In this document: positions 7,922 to 17,963 of the stretch, piece after piece | How positions within the stretch are numbered: the stretch's first letter is position 1 | How the letters are laid out: every line of letters begins with the position of its first letter | From: Nocardiopsis kunsanensis DSM 44524 | GTDB taxonomy: Bacteria; Actinomycetota; Actinomycetes; Streptosporangiales; Streptosporangiaceae | Assembly: GCF_000340965.1 (NCBI RefSeq) | Contig: NZ_ANAY01000028.1 | Span: 1-64,000, forward strand | Length of the DNA: 64,000 nt | Reading direction: 5' to 3' | Notes under the pieces: generated by a model | The model's database searches: none | Told to the model about the DNA's origin: nothing | The model's input: the letters and a program-made list of their open reading frames with translations, nothing else | Program-made: the position numbers and the translations under genes

Positions 7922-9922
7922 TCATCGTCTTCGGTCGGTGTTGTCACGAGCCACACCCACCAACAACCTCAACATCATCAGCCCCGCCGAACCCAACAAC
8001 ACCCACGCGGCCACCTCCAGCACCTGCGCCTGGATCGACATCTCCACCCACGTCGTCCGGGTGCCGTCGGTCGCGATGAACAGCCCCACCGACATCAGCC
8101 CGGTCACCACCGACAACACCATGAGCACCATCCGGGTCACGATGTCGCGCATGGTCCGGCGATCGTCGGGGTGGGCGAAAGGTCGCACCTGCACCGTGAA
8201 CCGGCCCCGGTGGAGTTGGTCGGTGATGCGGTCGATCCTGCGCGGCAACCGGCGCAGCGTCGGCAGCATCGCCATGACCTCACCCATCGCCTTGTCCCTC
8301 AGGTCCTTGGGGCTGACCCGCTCGGCCACGCGCGCGCTCACGAACCGTTTCGCCTCCCCCACGGCATCGAACCCCGGGGACAGGCGGACCAGTGTGCCCT
8401 CCACCGTCGCCAGGGCCCGGAAGACCGCCGCCAGCTCCCCCGGCAGCGCCAGCCCGAACCGGGTGACGATCAGGAGCAGCTCGCTGAACATCCGCGCGTG
8501 GGCCGTGGTCCCGGTGTTGAGGTAGCGGACCATGAACTGCCCCAGTGAACGCCGCAGCCGCTCGGGGTCGATCCCGTCGGCGTCGGTGGCCACGTCCAGG
8601 AGTGTGTCGGTGAGCAGCACTGCGTCGGCCCGGTCGATGGCCAGCATCATCAGCTGGAGCGCCTCACGGGTGTGTCCGTCCAGTCGACCCACCGACCCGT
8701 GGTCGAGCAGTCCCACCTCGCCGCTGTCCAGCAGGAAGATGTTGCCCGGATGGGGGTCGGCGTGGAAGATCCCCTTGATCAGCATCTGGTCGAGCAGGCA
8801 CTGCAGGAGCTCGTGGGCGATGCGGTCGCCGTCCATGTCGGCCGGATCGACCGCGCTGATGGGGGTGCCGTGGAACCGTTCCATGACCAGCACCCGCCGG
8901 CTCGTCCAGGCCTCGTGCACCCGCGGGACACGCACCGGCGTCCCCACGGACGCCTCGGCCATCGCGGCGATGCTGGTGGCCTCCACCTCGAAGTCGAGTT
9001 CCTCGCGCAGCGACTCGGCGAACCGGTCGGCCAGGTCCACGACCCCGATCGCCGGCCCCCAGTCGGTGTGTTCGTGGAAACGGCGTGCCAGGCGGCAGAT
9101 GATGTCGAGGTCGCGGTGGACCACCGGGGCGATCCCGGGTCTTTGCACCTTGACCACGACCTCCTCCCCGGTGTGGAGGCGGGCCGCGTGCACCTGGCCG
9201 ATGGAGGCCGCCGCCAGCGGGACCGGGTCGAGCTCGGCGAAGAGTTCGTCCAGGGGGCGGCCGAGTTCGTCCTGGATCCGGGAGCGGACCGCATCGAAGG
9301 AGACCGGCGCGACCTCGTTGTGCAACCGCCCGAGCTCCTCCACGAAGACCGGCGGCAACAGGTCCCTGCGGGTGGCCAGCGCCTGCCCCAGCTTCACGAA
9401 GACCACCCCGGACTCCTCGAAGGAGCGCGCCAGCGACCGGGCCAGGCGACGCTGGGTGGAGGCGTCCTTACCGCCGTCGCGGTTCCCACCCACGTAGCTC
9501 CAGAGGCCGTGCCGGGCCAGGATCCAGGTGATGGTGCGGTAGCGCCGCACACGGCCGGCCCAGTCCTTGACCGCCAGGGCCATCGCCAACGGCCGTACCC
9601 GGGTCCCGCGCGGCAGCACCAGCTCGGTGGTGACGAAGGCCAGCATCGCCAGGGCGGCCATGACCACGTACACCACGACCACGAAACCGGGTTCGTAGGT
9701 CCCGATCCGCTCCTCGGCGGCCCCGAAGGAGCCGTAGTAGAGCACCACCGCGGCGACGCTGCCCAGGAGCATGCCCAGCATCCCGGCGAACAGGAGCCTG
9801 GGCAGGCTGAAGGGCACACCCATCATGCGGCTGGCCAGCAGGCCCAGCAGAAGCAGGATCGGGACGAACACGAGGACGGACAGGAGTTGGCCGATCCACG
9901 CGCCGATGTCGGGCAGAGCCAT
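7922..9922 (-). CDS. ABC1/UbiB atypical kinase-like membrane protein
   Basis: 666 residues. An unusual N-terminal membrane domain has three to four helices (about 10-105). It is followed by the ABC1/UbiB kinase-like domain with KxGQ (VFVKLGQALATRRDLLP), the Ala-rich loop (PLAAASIGQVHAARL), VVVKVQRPG for the VAIK lysine, ExD (EELDFEVEA), and HADPHPGN with LLDHGSVG for the catalytic and metal-binding loops. Two C-terminal helices end the protein. UbiB proteins support quinone biosynthesis and lipid handling. The ATG at 9922 has GGAAGGTG upstream; an in-frame extension to 10186 was rejected as low complexity. Confidence 0.9.
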   Translation of the reverse strand: MALPDIGAWIGQLLSVLVFVPILLLLGLLASRMMGVPFSLPRLLFAGMLGMLLGSVAAVVLYYGSFGAAEERIGTYEPGFVVVVYVVMAALAMLAFVTTELVLPRGTRVRPLAMALAVKDWAGRVRRYRTITWILARHGLWSYVGGNRDGGKDASTQRRLARSLARSFEESGVVFVKLGQALATRRDLLPPVFVEELGRLHNEVAPVSFDAVRSRIQDELGRPLDELFAELDPVPLAAASIGQVHAARLHTGEEVVVKVQRPGIAPVVHRDLDIICRLARRFHEHTDWGPAIGVVDLADRFAESLREELDFEVEATSIAAMAEASVGTPVRVPRVHEAWTSRRVLVMERFHGTPISAVDPADMDGDRIAHELLQCLLDQMLIKGIFHADPHPGNIFLLDSGEVGLLDHGSVGRLDGHTREALQLMMLAIDRADAVLLTDTLLDVATDADGIDPERLRRSLGQFMVRYLNTGTTAHARMFSELLLIVTRFGLALPGELAAVFRALATVEGTLVRLSPGFDAVGEAKRFVSARVAERVSPKDLRDKAMGEVMAMLPTLRRLPRRIDRITDQLHRGRFTVQVRPFAHPDDRRTMRDIVTRMVLMVLSVVTGLMSVGLFIATDGTRTTWVEMSIQAQVLEVAAWVLLGSAGLMMLRLLVGVARDNTDRRR

Positions 9923-10275
9923 ACGCACCTTCCGGGTGGTGACACGCCCCGCTCCGGGGCGCAGGGGGGTGGGGTGTGCGGGGCACACGGCCGGAGGGTC
10001 GACCGGGTCTCGGGCCCGAAGGGGCGGCCCGGCTCGCGAGGGGTCGGTGTTTCCTCCGATTCCACCCTGCCAGCCTCGGACAGGTGGCAACAGCCCTGCG
10101 GAGTGAGCTGTGGACAACTGCTCCCCGGCCGCCACGGACACGCGGCCACCAGGCATGTTCCCCGATCCTCGAAAGCACGCGGGCACGGGTCGGGCCCCGG
10201 GACGCTCATGGTGGTCTCCAGAGGTCGCCGGGGCCCTGTCGTCGGTACGGGGCCCGCCTCAGCGCGGGCGTGCGG
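9923..10275. other. Intergenic region, no gene seen
   Basis: 353 bp between the DD-carboxypeptidase stop and the UbiB-like start, both on the minus strand. It probably carries the terminator of the former (a short GCCCGC/GCGGGC stem near 10253-10269) and the promoter of the latter. No convincing gene is present. Confidence 0.4.
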
Positions 10276-11910
10276 TCAGCAGGTGTCCGCCCAGGAGCAC
10301 TCCAGCTCGCCCCCGGAGGGCTCCCCCGCGCGCAGCGGGACCACAGTGGTGCCGGCCTCGTGGCCCAGGTGCTCGGCCACGGCGACACCGATCGCGTCCT
10401 GCACATGGGTGGGGGCGGCGCCCCCGTGCCCGTTGTTGACGACGCTGAAGACCAGCTCACCGCCGCCGGGGGCGGGAACGTACCCGGACAGCGCGCTCAC
10501 CCCGCTCAGGGTCCCGGTCTTGGCGGTCAGGACCCCTTCGGCCGCGCTTCCTGCCATCCGCCCGGACAGAGTGCCGCCCACGAGCGGGTCCTCCACACCG
10601 GCCACGGGCAGGGAGTCGCGGAAGTGCCCGCTCCAGTCGGCTTCCCGGACCCGGGTCAGCAGCTCGCCCGTGGTCGCGGCGGTGACGAGGTTGCTCCGGG
10701 ACAGGCCCGATCCGTCGTTGAACACCAGGTCGCCGGTGTCCACACCGATCCCGTCGAGGGCCTGCTCGGCCTCGGCGAGCCCGGTCTCCCACGTGCCTTC
10801 ACCTGCGGCCTCCCGGCCGATCTCCTTGACGAGCATCTCGGCGTGGGCGTTGTTGCTGAACTTCATGGACGGGACGAGGATCCGGCTCAACTCGGGTGAG
10901 GTGTGTCCGGCCAGTTCGAGCGGGTCGTCCCAGTCCCCGGGCAGCTGGCCGTACTCCAGGTCGCCGCGTACCTCGACGCCGTGTTCGGCCAGCGCCTCGG
11001 CGAAGAGGTGGCCGGCCAGACCGGCGGGTTCGTCGACGGTGCGCAGGACCCGGAAGGGGTCGGCGTCGGCCGGGAGGGACCCGGTGACCTCGATGGTGTT
11101 GGTGCCGGTGGGCCGGTCGACCCGGAGCGTGTCCTCGCTCCCGGGTGCTCCGGTCCCGGCGTTGTTGTCGAGTCCGGCGTATCCGTCGGCGGCGCCGAGG
11201 CCGACGGTGACGGGCTCGCCCTCGGAGGCGGGACGGACCTCGATCTCGGTGACACCGGTGTCGAATCGGTCCCCGTGGGCGACGGTGAGCGCGGAGATCT
11301 GTGCGGAATAGGCGAAGGGCTCGTCCTCCTCCCACCAGTCTCCGACGAGGCGCTGATCGTCGAACCGGCTGTCGTCGGCGAGCAGGTCGCCCTCGACCAC
11401 TTCCACCCCAGCCCCGGCCACGTCGGCGGCGAGGGTGTCGAGGTCGTCCGGGGACAGGACCGGGTCCCCGCCGCCGACCAGGTGCAGGTCCTGGACGGTT
11501 CCGGGGGCGCCCTGACCGTCCTCGGCCACCACACGTGTCTCGAAGGTGTGGTCGGGACCGAGGATCTCCAGCGCCGCGGCGGCGGTGAACATCTTCATGT
11601 TGGAGGCCGGCAGCAACTGTGTGCCCGCATCTTCCCGGTAGAGGACCTCGCCGGTCCCGGGATCCTGCACCAGGACGCCGGAGGTGGCACCCTCCAGTGC
11701 CGGGTCGTCGAGGATCGTGTCGATCCTCTCGGCCAGCTCCGCGCTCCCGGGGCCGGGGGCCGTGTCGGCATGTGCCGCGGGGGCCGCGATCGGGGTCAGG
11801 AGGACGAGGGGTGCGGCGGCGACGGCGGTCACCGCCGACCAGGTGCACTCACGTCGGGGGTGGGGGGCGGGGGCACGGCGGATGCGGTCCGGTGACGGAA
11901 CGTGTCTCAT
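10276..11910 (-). CDS. dacB: D-alanyl-D-alanine carboxypeptidase (PBP4 type)
   Basis: 544-residue class C low-molecular-mass penicillin-binding protein (peptidase S13). It trims or opens peptidoglycan peptide cross-links outside the membrane. A signal peptide covers about 1-48 (hydrophobic core VTAVAAAPLVLLTPIAAPAA). The SxxK motif is SNMK at 103-106, followed by the large PBP4 insertion domain. SxN is SNN in SMKFSNNAHAEML, and KTG appears in LTAKTGTLSGVSALSGY near the C-terminus. GAGGAGA precedes the ATG at 11910. It is probably monocistronic. Confidence 0.93.
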   Translation of the reverse strand: MRHVPSPDRIRRAPAPHPRRECTWSAVTAVAAAPLVLLTPIAAPAAHADTAPGPGSAELAERIDTILDDPALEGATSGVLVQDPGTGEVLYREDAGTQLLPASNMKMFTAAAALEILGPDHTFETRVVAEDGQGAPGTVQDLHLVGGGDPVLSPDDLDTLAADVAGAGVEVVEGDLLADDSRFDDQRLVGDWWEEDEPFAYSAQISALTVAHGDRFDTGVTEIEVRPASEGEPVTVGLGAADGYAGLDNNAGTGAPGSEDTLRVDRPTGTNTIEVTGSLPADADPFRVLRTVDEPAGLAGHLFAEALAEHGVEVRGDLEYGQLPGDWDDPLELAGHTSPELSRILVPSMKFSNNAHAEMLVKEIGREAAGEGTWETGLAEAEQALDGIGVDTGDLVFNDGSGLSRSNLVTAATTGELLTRVREADWSGHFRDSLPVAGVEDPLVGGTLSGRMAGSAAEGVLTAKTGTLSGVSALSGYVPAPGGGELVFSVVNNGHGGAAPTHVQDAIGVAVAEHLGHEAGTTVVPLRAGEPSGGELECSWADTC

Positions 11911-12048
11911 ATGTCTCCTCGGAGTCACCGACGAAGCCACGAAGGTACATCCGGAAGCGTCCGGACGCCAGGATTCCGCGCCCTTATGGGGCGATATCGC
12001 CCCTGATGTACGGGCAGTTCCTCCGTTTTCGGCCCCGTACAGAACGCA

Positions 12049-12082
12049 GGGCCGGGGCAGAGGAGAACCCCCGCCCCGGCCC
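12049..12082 (-). terminator. Terminator hairpin of the oligopeptide ABC operon
   Basis: 10-bp GC stem (12049-12058 with 12073-12082) and 14-nt loop, 20 bp past the stop of the fused ATPase gene on the minus strand. There is no clear U tract, as is common in actinomycetes. Confidence 0.55.
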
Positions 12083-12102
12083 CGGACCGGCACCACGCCG
12101 AC

Positions 12103-14259
12103 TCAGAGGAGCTCGACCACCTCCGAGTAGTGGCAGGCGTCGCGGTGGCCCGAACCGCGCTCCAGCAGTCCCGGCACCTCCTGCACACACTTCTCGCGTT
12201 CGGTCTTCGAGAGGTCCTGGGCGAACTTCGGGCACCGGGTCCGGAAGCGGCAGCCGGACGGCGGGTCCGCGGGGCTCGGCACGTCGCCGGTGACCACGAT
12301 GCGCTCACGCGTGCGTTCCTTGACCGGGTCGGGCAGCGGGATCGCCGAGATGAGCGCCTGCGTGTACGGATGCGCGGGTGCTTCGAAGAGCTGGTCGGTC
12401 GTGGCCGTCTCCACGATCTTGCCGAGGTACATCACCGCGACCCGGTCGGCGATGTGTTTGACCACCGACAGGTCGTGCGAGACGAACAGGTACGACAGTC
12501 CCAGCTCCTCCTGGAGGTCCTCCAACAGGTTGATCACACCCGCCTGGATCGACACGTCCAGGGCAGAGACCGGCTCGTCCAGCACCAGCACCTTCGGGTT
12601 GAGCGAGAGCGCACGCGCCACACCGATGCGCTGGCGTTGCCCGCCGGAGAACTCGTGCGGGTACCGGGAACCGTGCTCGGGGTTGAGCCCGACCAGTTCC
12701 AGCAGTTCCTTCACCCGCTTCTTCGCGTCCCCGTTACGGGTGCGGTGGATCAGCATCGGCTCGGCGATGATGTCGGCCACCGTCATCCGCGGGTCCAGGG
12801 AAGCGAACGGGTCCTGGAAGACGATCTGCAGGTCGCGGCGCAAGGGCCGCATCTGCTTGTCGGACAACCCCTGCAGCGGTTTGCCCATGTAACTGACCCT
12901 GCCCGAGGTCGACCGGATGAGGTTGAGCAGCAGGCGCGCGGTCGTGGACTTGCCGCATCCGGACTCGCCCACCAGCGCGAGGGTCTCGCGCTCGCGCAGT
13001 TCCAGGGAGATCCCGGAGACCGCCTGGACGTCGCCGACCTTGCGCTTCAGCAGGCCCTTGGACCGGATCGGGAAGTTCTTGACCAGGTCCTCGGCCCTCA
13101 ACAACACCTCGGGGTCCCCCGCGGCCCCCTGCTCAGAACGCTCGGTCTCCTCGCCGGAACCCTTCCCCGCCTCCCGGAACAGCGCCTCGGGCCGGATCCC
13201 GGCGCCCAGCTCGTCACTGAAGTGGCAGGCCGCGACGTGTGCGGCGGCGTCCTCCGGCCGGGGAGGGACACGGTCGCCGTTGTCGAGGGTGCGCAACAGC
13301 ACCGGTTCCTCCGTGTGGCACACGTCCCGTGCCATGGGGCAGCGGGGCGCGAACGCACACCCCCGCGGCAGGTTCATGAGGGAGGGCGGGGTACCGCCGA
13401 TGGGGGCGAGGCGTTCGGCGCGTTCCTCGTCCAGCCGGGGCAGCGACCCCAGCAGGCCCAGGGCGTAAGGCATCTGCGGCCGGTAGAAGACCTCCTCCAC
13501 CGGCCCGGACTCCACGATGCGCCCGCCGTACATGACGGCGACCCGTTCGACCTGGCCGGCGACCACACCCAGGTCGTGGGTGATGAGCACCAACGCCGCA
13601 CCGGTCTCCTTGCGGGCGGACTGCAGGGCGTCGAGCACTTGCGCCTGAACCGTCACGTCCAGGGCGGTCGTGGGTTCGTCGGCAATGATGACATCGGGGT
13701 TGTTGGCCATCGCGATCGCGATCACCACACGCTGGCGCATACCGCCGGAGAGCTCGTGCGGGTACTGCCGCAGCCGCTGGCCGGGGGAGGGGATCCCCAC
13801 GATCTCCAGCAGCTCCCGCGACCGTTCCCAGGCCCTCTTCCTCCCCACGTCGTTGTGCGCGAGTACCGCCTCGGAGATCTGGAACCCGATCGTGTAGACG
13901 GGGTTGAGGGAGGTCAGCGGGTCCTGGAAGATCATCGCGATCTTCTTGCCGCGCACCTTGCTGATGGCCTTGTCCGGCAGACCGAGGATCTCCTCGCCCA
14001 TGAGCCGGACCGAGCCGTCGATCCGTGTGTTCTTGGGCAGCAGGCCCATGATCGCCATCGAGGTCACCGATTTGCCCGACCCCGACTCCCCCACGATGCC
14101 CAGGGCCTCGCCCCGGCGCAGTCTGTAGGAGACCTCGCGGACCGCCGGAAGGGAACCGTCCTCGGAGGGGAAGGTGACGTTGAGCGCGTCGACCTCCAGG
14201 ACCGTGTCGCCGTGCGAGGACACGTCCGTCTCTGCGTTGCTCATGTTCTCAGTCGTCAT
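12103..14259 (-). CDS. Oligopeptide ABC transporter, fused double ATPase
   Basis: 718 residues: two complete OppD/DppD- and OppF/DppF-like ATPase domains in one chain. The first Walker A is GESGSGKS (57-64), with LSGGMRQR, IADEPTTALD and an oligopeptide C-terminal extension containing GCAFAPRCPMARDVC. The second has GESGCGKST (near 455), FSGGQRQRIG, LDEPVSALD and GCRFRTRCPKFAQ. An acidic linker joins the halves. It powers peptide import with the two permeases upstream. The ATG overlaps the permease stop in an ATGA, so translation is coupled. Last gene of the operon. Confidence 0.93.
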   Translation of the reverse strand: MTTENMSNAETDVSSHGDTVLEVDALNVTFPSEDGSLPAVREVSYRLRRGEALGIVGESGSGKSVTSMAIMGLLPKNTRIDGSVRLMGEEILGLPDKAISKVRGKKIAMIFQDPLTSLNPVYTIGFQISEAVLAHNDVGRKRAWERSRELLEIVGIPSPGQRLRQYPHELSGGMRQRVVIAIAMANNPDVIIADEPTTALDVTVQAQVLDALQSARKETGAALVLITHDLGVVAGQVERVAVMYGGRIVESGPVEEVFYRPQMPYALGLLGSLPRLDEERAERLAPIGGTPPSLMNLPRGCAFAPRCPMARDVCHTEEPVLLRTLDNGDRVPPRPEDAAAHVAACHFSDELGAGIRPEALFREAGKGSGEETERSEQGAAGDPEVLLRAEDLVKNFPIRSKGLLKRKVGDVQAVSGISLELRERETLALVGESGCGKSTTARLLLNLIRSTSGRVSYMGKPLQGLSDKQMRPLRRDLQIVFQDPFASLDPRMTVADIIAEPMLIHRTRNGDAKKRVKELLELVGLNPEHGSRYPHEFSGGQRQRIGVARALSLNPKVLVLDEPVSALDVSIQAGVINLLEDLQEELGLSYLFVSHDLSVVKHIADRVAVMYLGKIVETATTDQLFEAPAHPYTQALISAIPLPDPVKERTRERIVVTGDVPSPADPPSGCRFRTRCPKFAQDLSKTEREKCVQEVPGLLERGSGHRDACHYSEVVELL

Positions 14260-15170
14260 CGCCGCACCATCGTCTGTTTCGGATCGAGCGCGTCCCGCAG
14301 GCCGTCACCGATGAAGTTGATCGTCAGGCAGATCAGCACCAGCAGCACACCCGGCGGGTAGAAGGTCCACGGTCGGGTTGAGACCGCCGTGCGGGCCTCG
14401 CCGATCAGCTGGCCGAGCGAGATGTCGGGCAGCTGGATCCCGAACTGGAGGAAGGACAGGCCCGCCTCCATGAGGATCGCGATCGCCACGAGCAGGGTCG
14501 CCGCGACGATGATCGGCCCCGCCGCGTTGGGCAGCAGGTGGCGGAGGATGATCCACGGGGCGGAAGCTCCGGAGGCCTTGGCCGCCTCGATGAATTCCTG
14601 TTCCCGCAGGGACAGGACCACACCACGGACCACACGGGCGATCTGTGCCCACGAGAACAGGGCGATGATGATCGCGATGGTGGACCAGGTGGTGCCGCCC
14701 TTGGTGTTGCCCGCCAGCGCCGCGACCGCGACCAGCGGCGGGACGATGAGGAACACGTCCACGATCCGCATCATCATCGCGTCGGTCCGGCCGCCGTAGT
14801 AACCGGCCGTGGCACCCCACAGGGAACCGAACGCGGTGGCGCACAGTGAGACGGTCAGCGCGACCTTGAGGGTCTGTTGGGCGCCTCGCATGAGCTGGCC
14901 GAGCACGTCGTGACCGGCCGAGGAAGTGCCGAGCGGGTGCGTGGAGTCCGGGGGCTGGTTGCTGAGGATCTCCGAGGAGACCCTGTGGTCCCACATCCAG
15001 AAGAAGGGTCCGATGAAGGCGAAGGCGGCGATGACGATCAGCACGAACAGGCTGATCATCGCCGGCCGGTGCCGGACGAACCGTCGGACGATGGTCTGCA
15101 GCTGGGTGCGGTCGGCCGCCGACCGCTGCGCGGTCCTGCCGGGGGCGGTGGTGGGCGTGCCGTTACTCAT
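14256..15170 (-). CDS. Oligopeptide ABC permease, OppC/DppC type
   Basis: 304 residues. An N-terminal segment ends in one transmembrane helix (about 38-58), typical of OppC_N. A periplasmic loop contains PLGTSSAGHDVLGQLMRGA, the canonical OppC motif. Five further helices follow, with the EAA coupling loop at EFIEAAKASGASAPWIILR. It pairs with the OppB-type permease, with which its start overlaps by 8 bp, and with the fused ATPase, whose start overlaps its stop by ATGA. Confidence 0.93.
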   Translation of the reverse strand: MSNGTPTTAPGRTAQRSAADRTQLQTIVRRFVRHRPAMISLFVLIVIAAFAFIGPFFWMWDHRVSSEILSNQPPDSTHPLGTSSAGHDVLGQLMRGAQQTLKVALTVSLCATAFGSLWGATAGYYGGRTDAMMMRIVDVFLIVPPLVAVAALAGNTKGGTTWSTIAIIIALFSWAQIARVVRGVVLSLREQEFIEAAKASGASAPWIILRHLLPNAAGPIIVAATLLVAIAILMEAGLSFLQFGIQLPDISLGQLIGEARTAVSTRPWTFYPPGVLLVLICLTINFIGDGLRDALDPKQTMVRR

Positions 15171-16173
15171 AGCGGATCCTCGGGTCGAGCACGCCGTACA
15201 GCAGGTCGGCGATGAGGTTGGCCAGGATGACCATGAAGCCGCTCAGCAGCAGCCATCCCATCAGCGCGTAGGAGTCGTTGTTCTCCACGGCGGTGATGAA
15301 GAAGTCTCCGAGACCCCGCCACTGGAAGACCGTCTCGGTGAGGATCGTGCCGTCGATGATGCCGGCGACACCCAACGCGAACACGGTCGTCAGGGGGATC
15401 AGGGCGGTACGCAGCGCGTGGCGGCGGATCACCACCTTGTCGCGCAGCCCTTTGGCCCGGGCCAGGCGGACGTAGTCGCTGTTGAGGACCTCCAACATCG
15501 ACGTGCGCTGGTACCGGCTCCAGGAGGCGAAGCTGGTCAGCATCAGCACCAGGGTCGGTAGGGCCATGTGGGCGAACGCGTTGACGAACTGGTCCCAGGG
15601 TGGTGCGCCCTCGGCGCCGTAGCGCCCGTCGCCGATGGTTTTGAAGAGGTTCTCGCCGATGAGCTGATTGATCTCCACGCCGGAGGCCTGGACGATCCCG
15701 GCGAGCCAGAAGGTCGGCATGGCCAGGCACAGGAAACCGACGAAGGTCAGTGTGTAGTCGAGCTTGGAGTACTGGCGCATGGCGCTCACTGCACCGGCGA
15801 TGATGGCCAGGCCCAGCGCGAGCAGCATCGCGATGCCGACCAGGCGGAGCGTGGTCCACAGCCGTTCGGCGATCTCCGGTCCGATCTCGTACTGCTGCCC
15901 CTGGGTGGAGGGGCCGAACTCCCCCTGCAGCAGGCCGATGTTGCCTTCGCCGCCGATCCCGGTGACCCAGAGCCAGTAGCGCTCGGGCATCGAGCGGTCC
16001 AGGTAGAGGCGTTCGGCCTCCTGCTCGATGACTGCCTCGGGCGGGGGCGGGGTCGCCGTCCGTAGCTCGAGGAGTGGGTCTCCGGAGATGTCGACCATCA
16101 CGAACGTGAGGATGGATGCGAGGACCAGGACGGGTATCGCGCCCACCAGCCGCCGCATCGTGTAAACGAGCAT
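15163..16173 (-). CDS. Oligopeptide ABC permease, OppB/DppB type
   Basis: 336 residues. It begins YTMRRLVGAIPVLVLASILTF, the standard OppB first helix, then has a long external loop, then five helices. The EAA loop reads YVRLARAKGLRDKVVIRRHALR, and GTILTETVFQWRGLGDFF is family-typical. It lies 90 bp downstream of the binding-protein gene with a GC hairpin between, and overlaps the next permease by 8 bp. The high-affinity substrate (oligopeptide, dipeptide or other) cannot be told from sequence. Confidence 0.93.
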   Translation of the reverse strand: MLVYTMRRLVGAIPVLVLASILTFVMVDISGDPLLELRTATPPPPEAVIEQEAERLYLDRSMPERYWLWVTGIGGEGNIGLLQGEFGPSTQGQQYEIGPEIAERLWTTLRLVGIAMLLALGLAIIAGAVSAMRQYSKLDYTLTFVGFLCLAMPTFWLAGIVQASGVEINQLIGENLFKTIGDGRYGAEGAPPWDQFVNAFAHMALPTLVLMLTSFASWSRYQRTSMLEVLNSDYVRLARAKGLRDKVVIRRHALRTALIPLTTVFALGVAGIIDGTILTETVFQWRGLGDFFITAVENNDSYALMGWLLLSGFMVILANLIADLLYGVLDPRIRYE

Positions 16174-16202
16174 GGGTGTGATCCTTCGAGGATGACGAGG
16201 AC

Positions 16203-16240
16203 CGGCCCGGCCCGGGCGGGGGTGTTCCTGGGCCGGGCCG
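16203..16240 (-). terminator. Intercistronic hairpin after the binding-protein gene
   Basis: 11-bp GC stem (16203-16213 with 16230-16240) and 16-nt loop, between the binding-protein stop and the OppB-type start. Such hairpins often let binding-protein mRNA accumulate above permease mRNA; that role is inferred. Confidence 0.5.
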
Positions 16241-16263
16241 AGTGGGCCCTGACGGGCCGGTGC

Positions 16264-17963
16264 CTACTGGTCGGCCAGGGTCCACTCACCGATGTTGTAA
16301 GTGGCGCGGTAGCTGGAGTTCAGGTTGTCGTGCACGTTCTCCAGCCGCTCGTCGGCGAAGAAGTAGTTCGGATCGGCCATGAGCGGCATCACGTAGGCCT
16401 CGGGGACGAGGACTTCCATGGCCTGGTTGGCCTTGTCGGCAGCCTCATCGAGGCTCGAGGCGTTGGTGACCGCCTCGGTGAGCTCGTCGACCTCGTCGTT
16501 GGCGTAGCCGCCGAAGTTGCTGCCGCTCTCGGAGTGCCAGAACTGTTCCGGGTTGGTGGCGAACCAGGGGGAACCGGACCAGCCGAACTGCACGATGTCG
16601 TAGTCGGCCTCGGCGGTCATGGTGCCCAGGTCATCGGTCATGTCGATGTTGGCGGTGATACCGATCTCGGCGAGCTTCTGCTGGATCAGCTGGACCGAGG
16701 TGTTGCGCACGCTGGAGTCGGTGCTGCGCAGGCTGAAGGGGCCGACCTCCTCGCCGTCGAGGGTGAGCTGGTCGCCCTCGATCTCGTAACCGGCGTCCTC
16801 GAGGATCTCGGTGGCGGCGTCGATGTCACCGGTGCCCTGGGTCTCGTCCTCGTAATGGTCGACGAAGTACTCGCTGTCGTTGCCGAAGATGTGGTTGTTC
16901 TTCAGCTCGTACTCGGGGTAGCCGGCCTCGTAGTTGCGGCTGGCGATGTCGTCGCGGTCGATCGCGGTGAAGATCGCCCGGCGCAGTTCGACGTCCTGGA
17001 GCGCCTCGACTTCCAGGTTGAAGGACAGGTGCTCCCAGGTCGAGCCCTCGTCGATGCCCATGTTCGCGTTGTCCACACCCTCGAGTTGGGTGAAGACGTC
17101 CTCGTTGTAGTCCGCGGGGTTGGCGCCGTCGATCTCGTCGTTGACGAAGGCGTTGTAGAAGGTGCCCTCGTCGTCGTTGAACGGCATCCGGATGCGGTCG
17201 AGGCCTGGCTCGTCACCCCACCACTCGGGGTTGGGCTCCTTGATGACCTCAGTGTTCAGGTCTCCCTCGACGATCTGGTACGGGCCGCCCGACCACTCGG
17301 GCATGGTGCTGTGCAGCCACTCGTAGTACTCACCGAGCTGAGCCGGGTCGTCGATGTCCCACCCGTTCTCCTCGGCCAGGTGCGCGGGCAGGAAACCGCC
17401 GGCGACGCTGTGGGCGTCGAAGACACTTTCCCACTCGGGGTCGGCCAGCCCCTCCTTGAGGCGGATGGTGGCGGTCTGGCCGTCGGTCTCGATCTCCTCG
17501 ATCTTGTCGGCGCTCATGGTGCCTCGGGAGTCGCAACCCTCGCAGTAACCCTCGTCCGGCGAGGCCGACATCATCCAGGTGGCCCTCAGGTCCTCCCCGC
17601 TCATCGGGGTGCCGTCGCTCCACACGGCGTCCTCGTCGAAGGTGAACTTCCACTCGAAGGGGCCCTCGTCGGGGTCGTCGTTGACGAGCTCGGGCTCCTC
17701 GGCGAGCACGTCCATGTTGTATTCGTACTCGCCCTCGGGGTTCCACTGGCCGGTGTAGGGCAGCACCCCGGAGAGCATCTGGACGACATAGACACTGCCG
17801 CCGGCAATGCTGACGGCCTGCCAGGCGGACGGGAGGCTGTTGATCACCCACGTGGCCTGTCCGGTCCGCTGTCGCCGCCACCCTCACCGGAGCAGCCGCT
17901 CGCGAGCATCGCCACTGATGTCGCGGCCGCGGCCAGAGCCAGCGTTTTCCTGCGTTTGTGCAT
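16264..17963 (-). pseudogene. Oligopeptide-binding lipoprotein, frameshifted near the N-terminus
   Basis: Family 5 extracellular solute-binding protein (SBP_bac_5) of the oligopeptide ABC system, about 566 residues if intact. The ATG at 17963 follows AAGGTG and starts a lipoprotein signal with lipobox LASGC (Cys24), but that frame stops at 17844-17846. The mature protein continues in another frame from codons ATWVINSLPSAW onward, down to 16264. That frame has a TGA at 17884-17886 and no start with a ribosome binding site. One missing base within 17847-17883 explains both. It is either a genuine lesion or a sequence error; the remaining 527 residues look intact, which favours error or a very recent mutation. 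Confidence 0.8.

Noticed and set aside
9923..10186. Upstream extension of the UbiB-like protein
   Set aside because: Low-complexity Pro/Arg sequence without ribosome site, while ATG 9922 has a good one and starts a membrane helix.
8672..11311. Long plus-strand open frame of 879 codons
   Set aside because: It lies antisense to the UbiB-like and PBP4 genes, has no family resemblance, and reflects GC-rich third-position bias.
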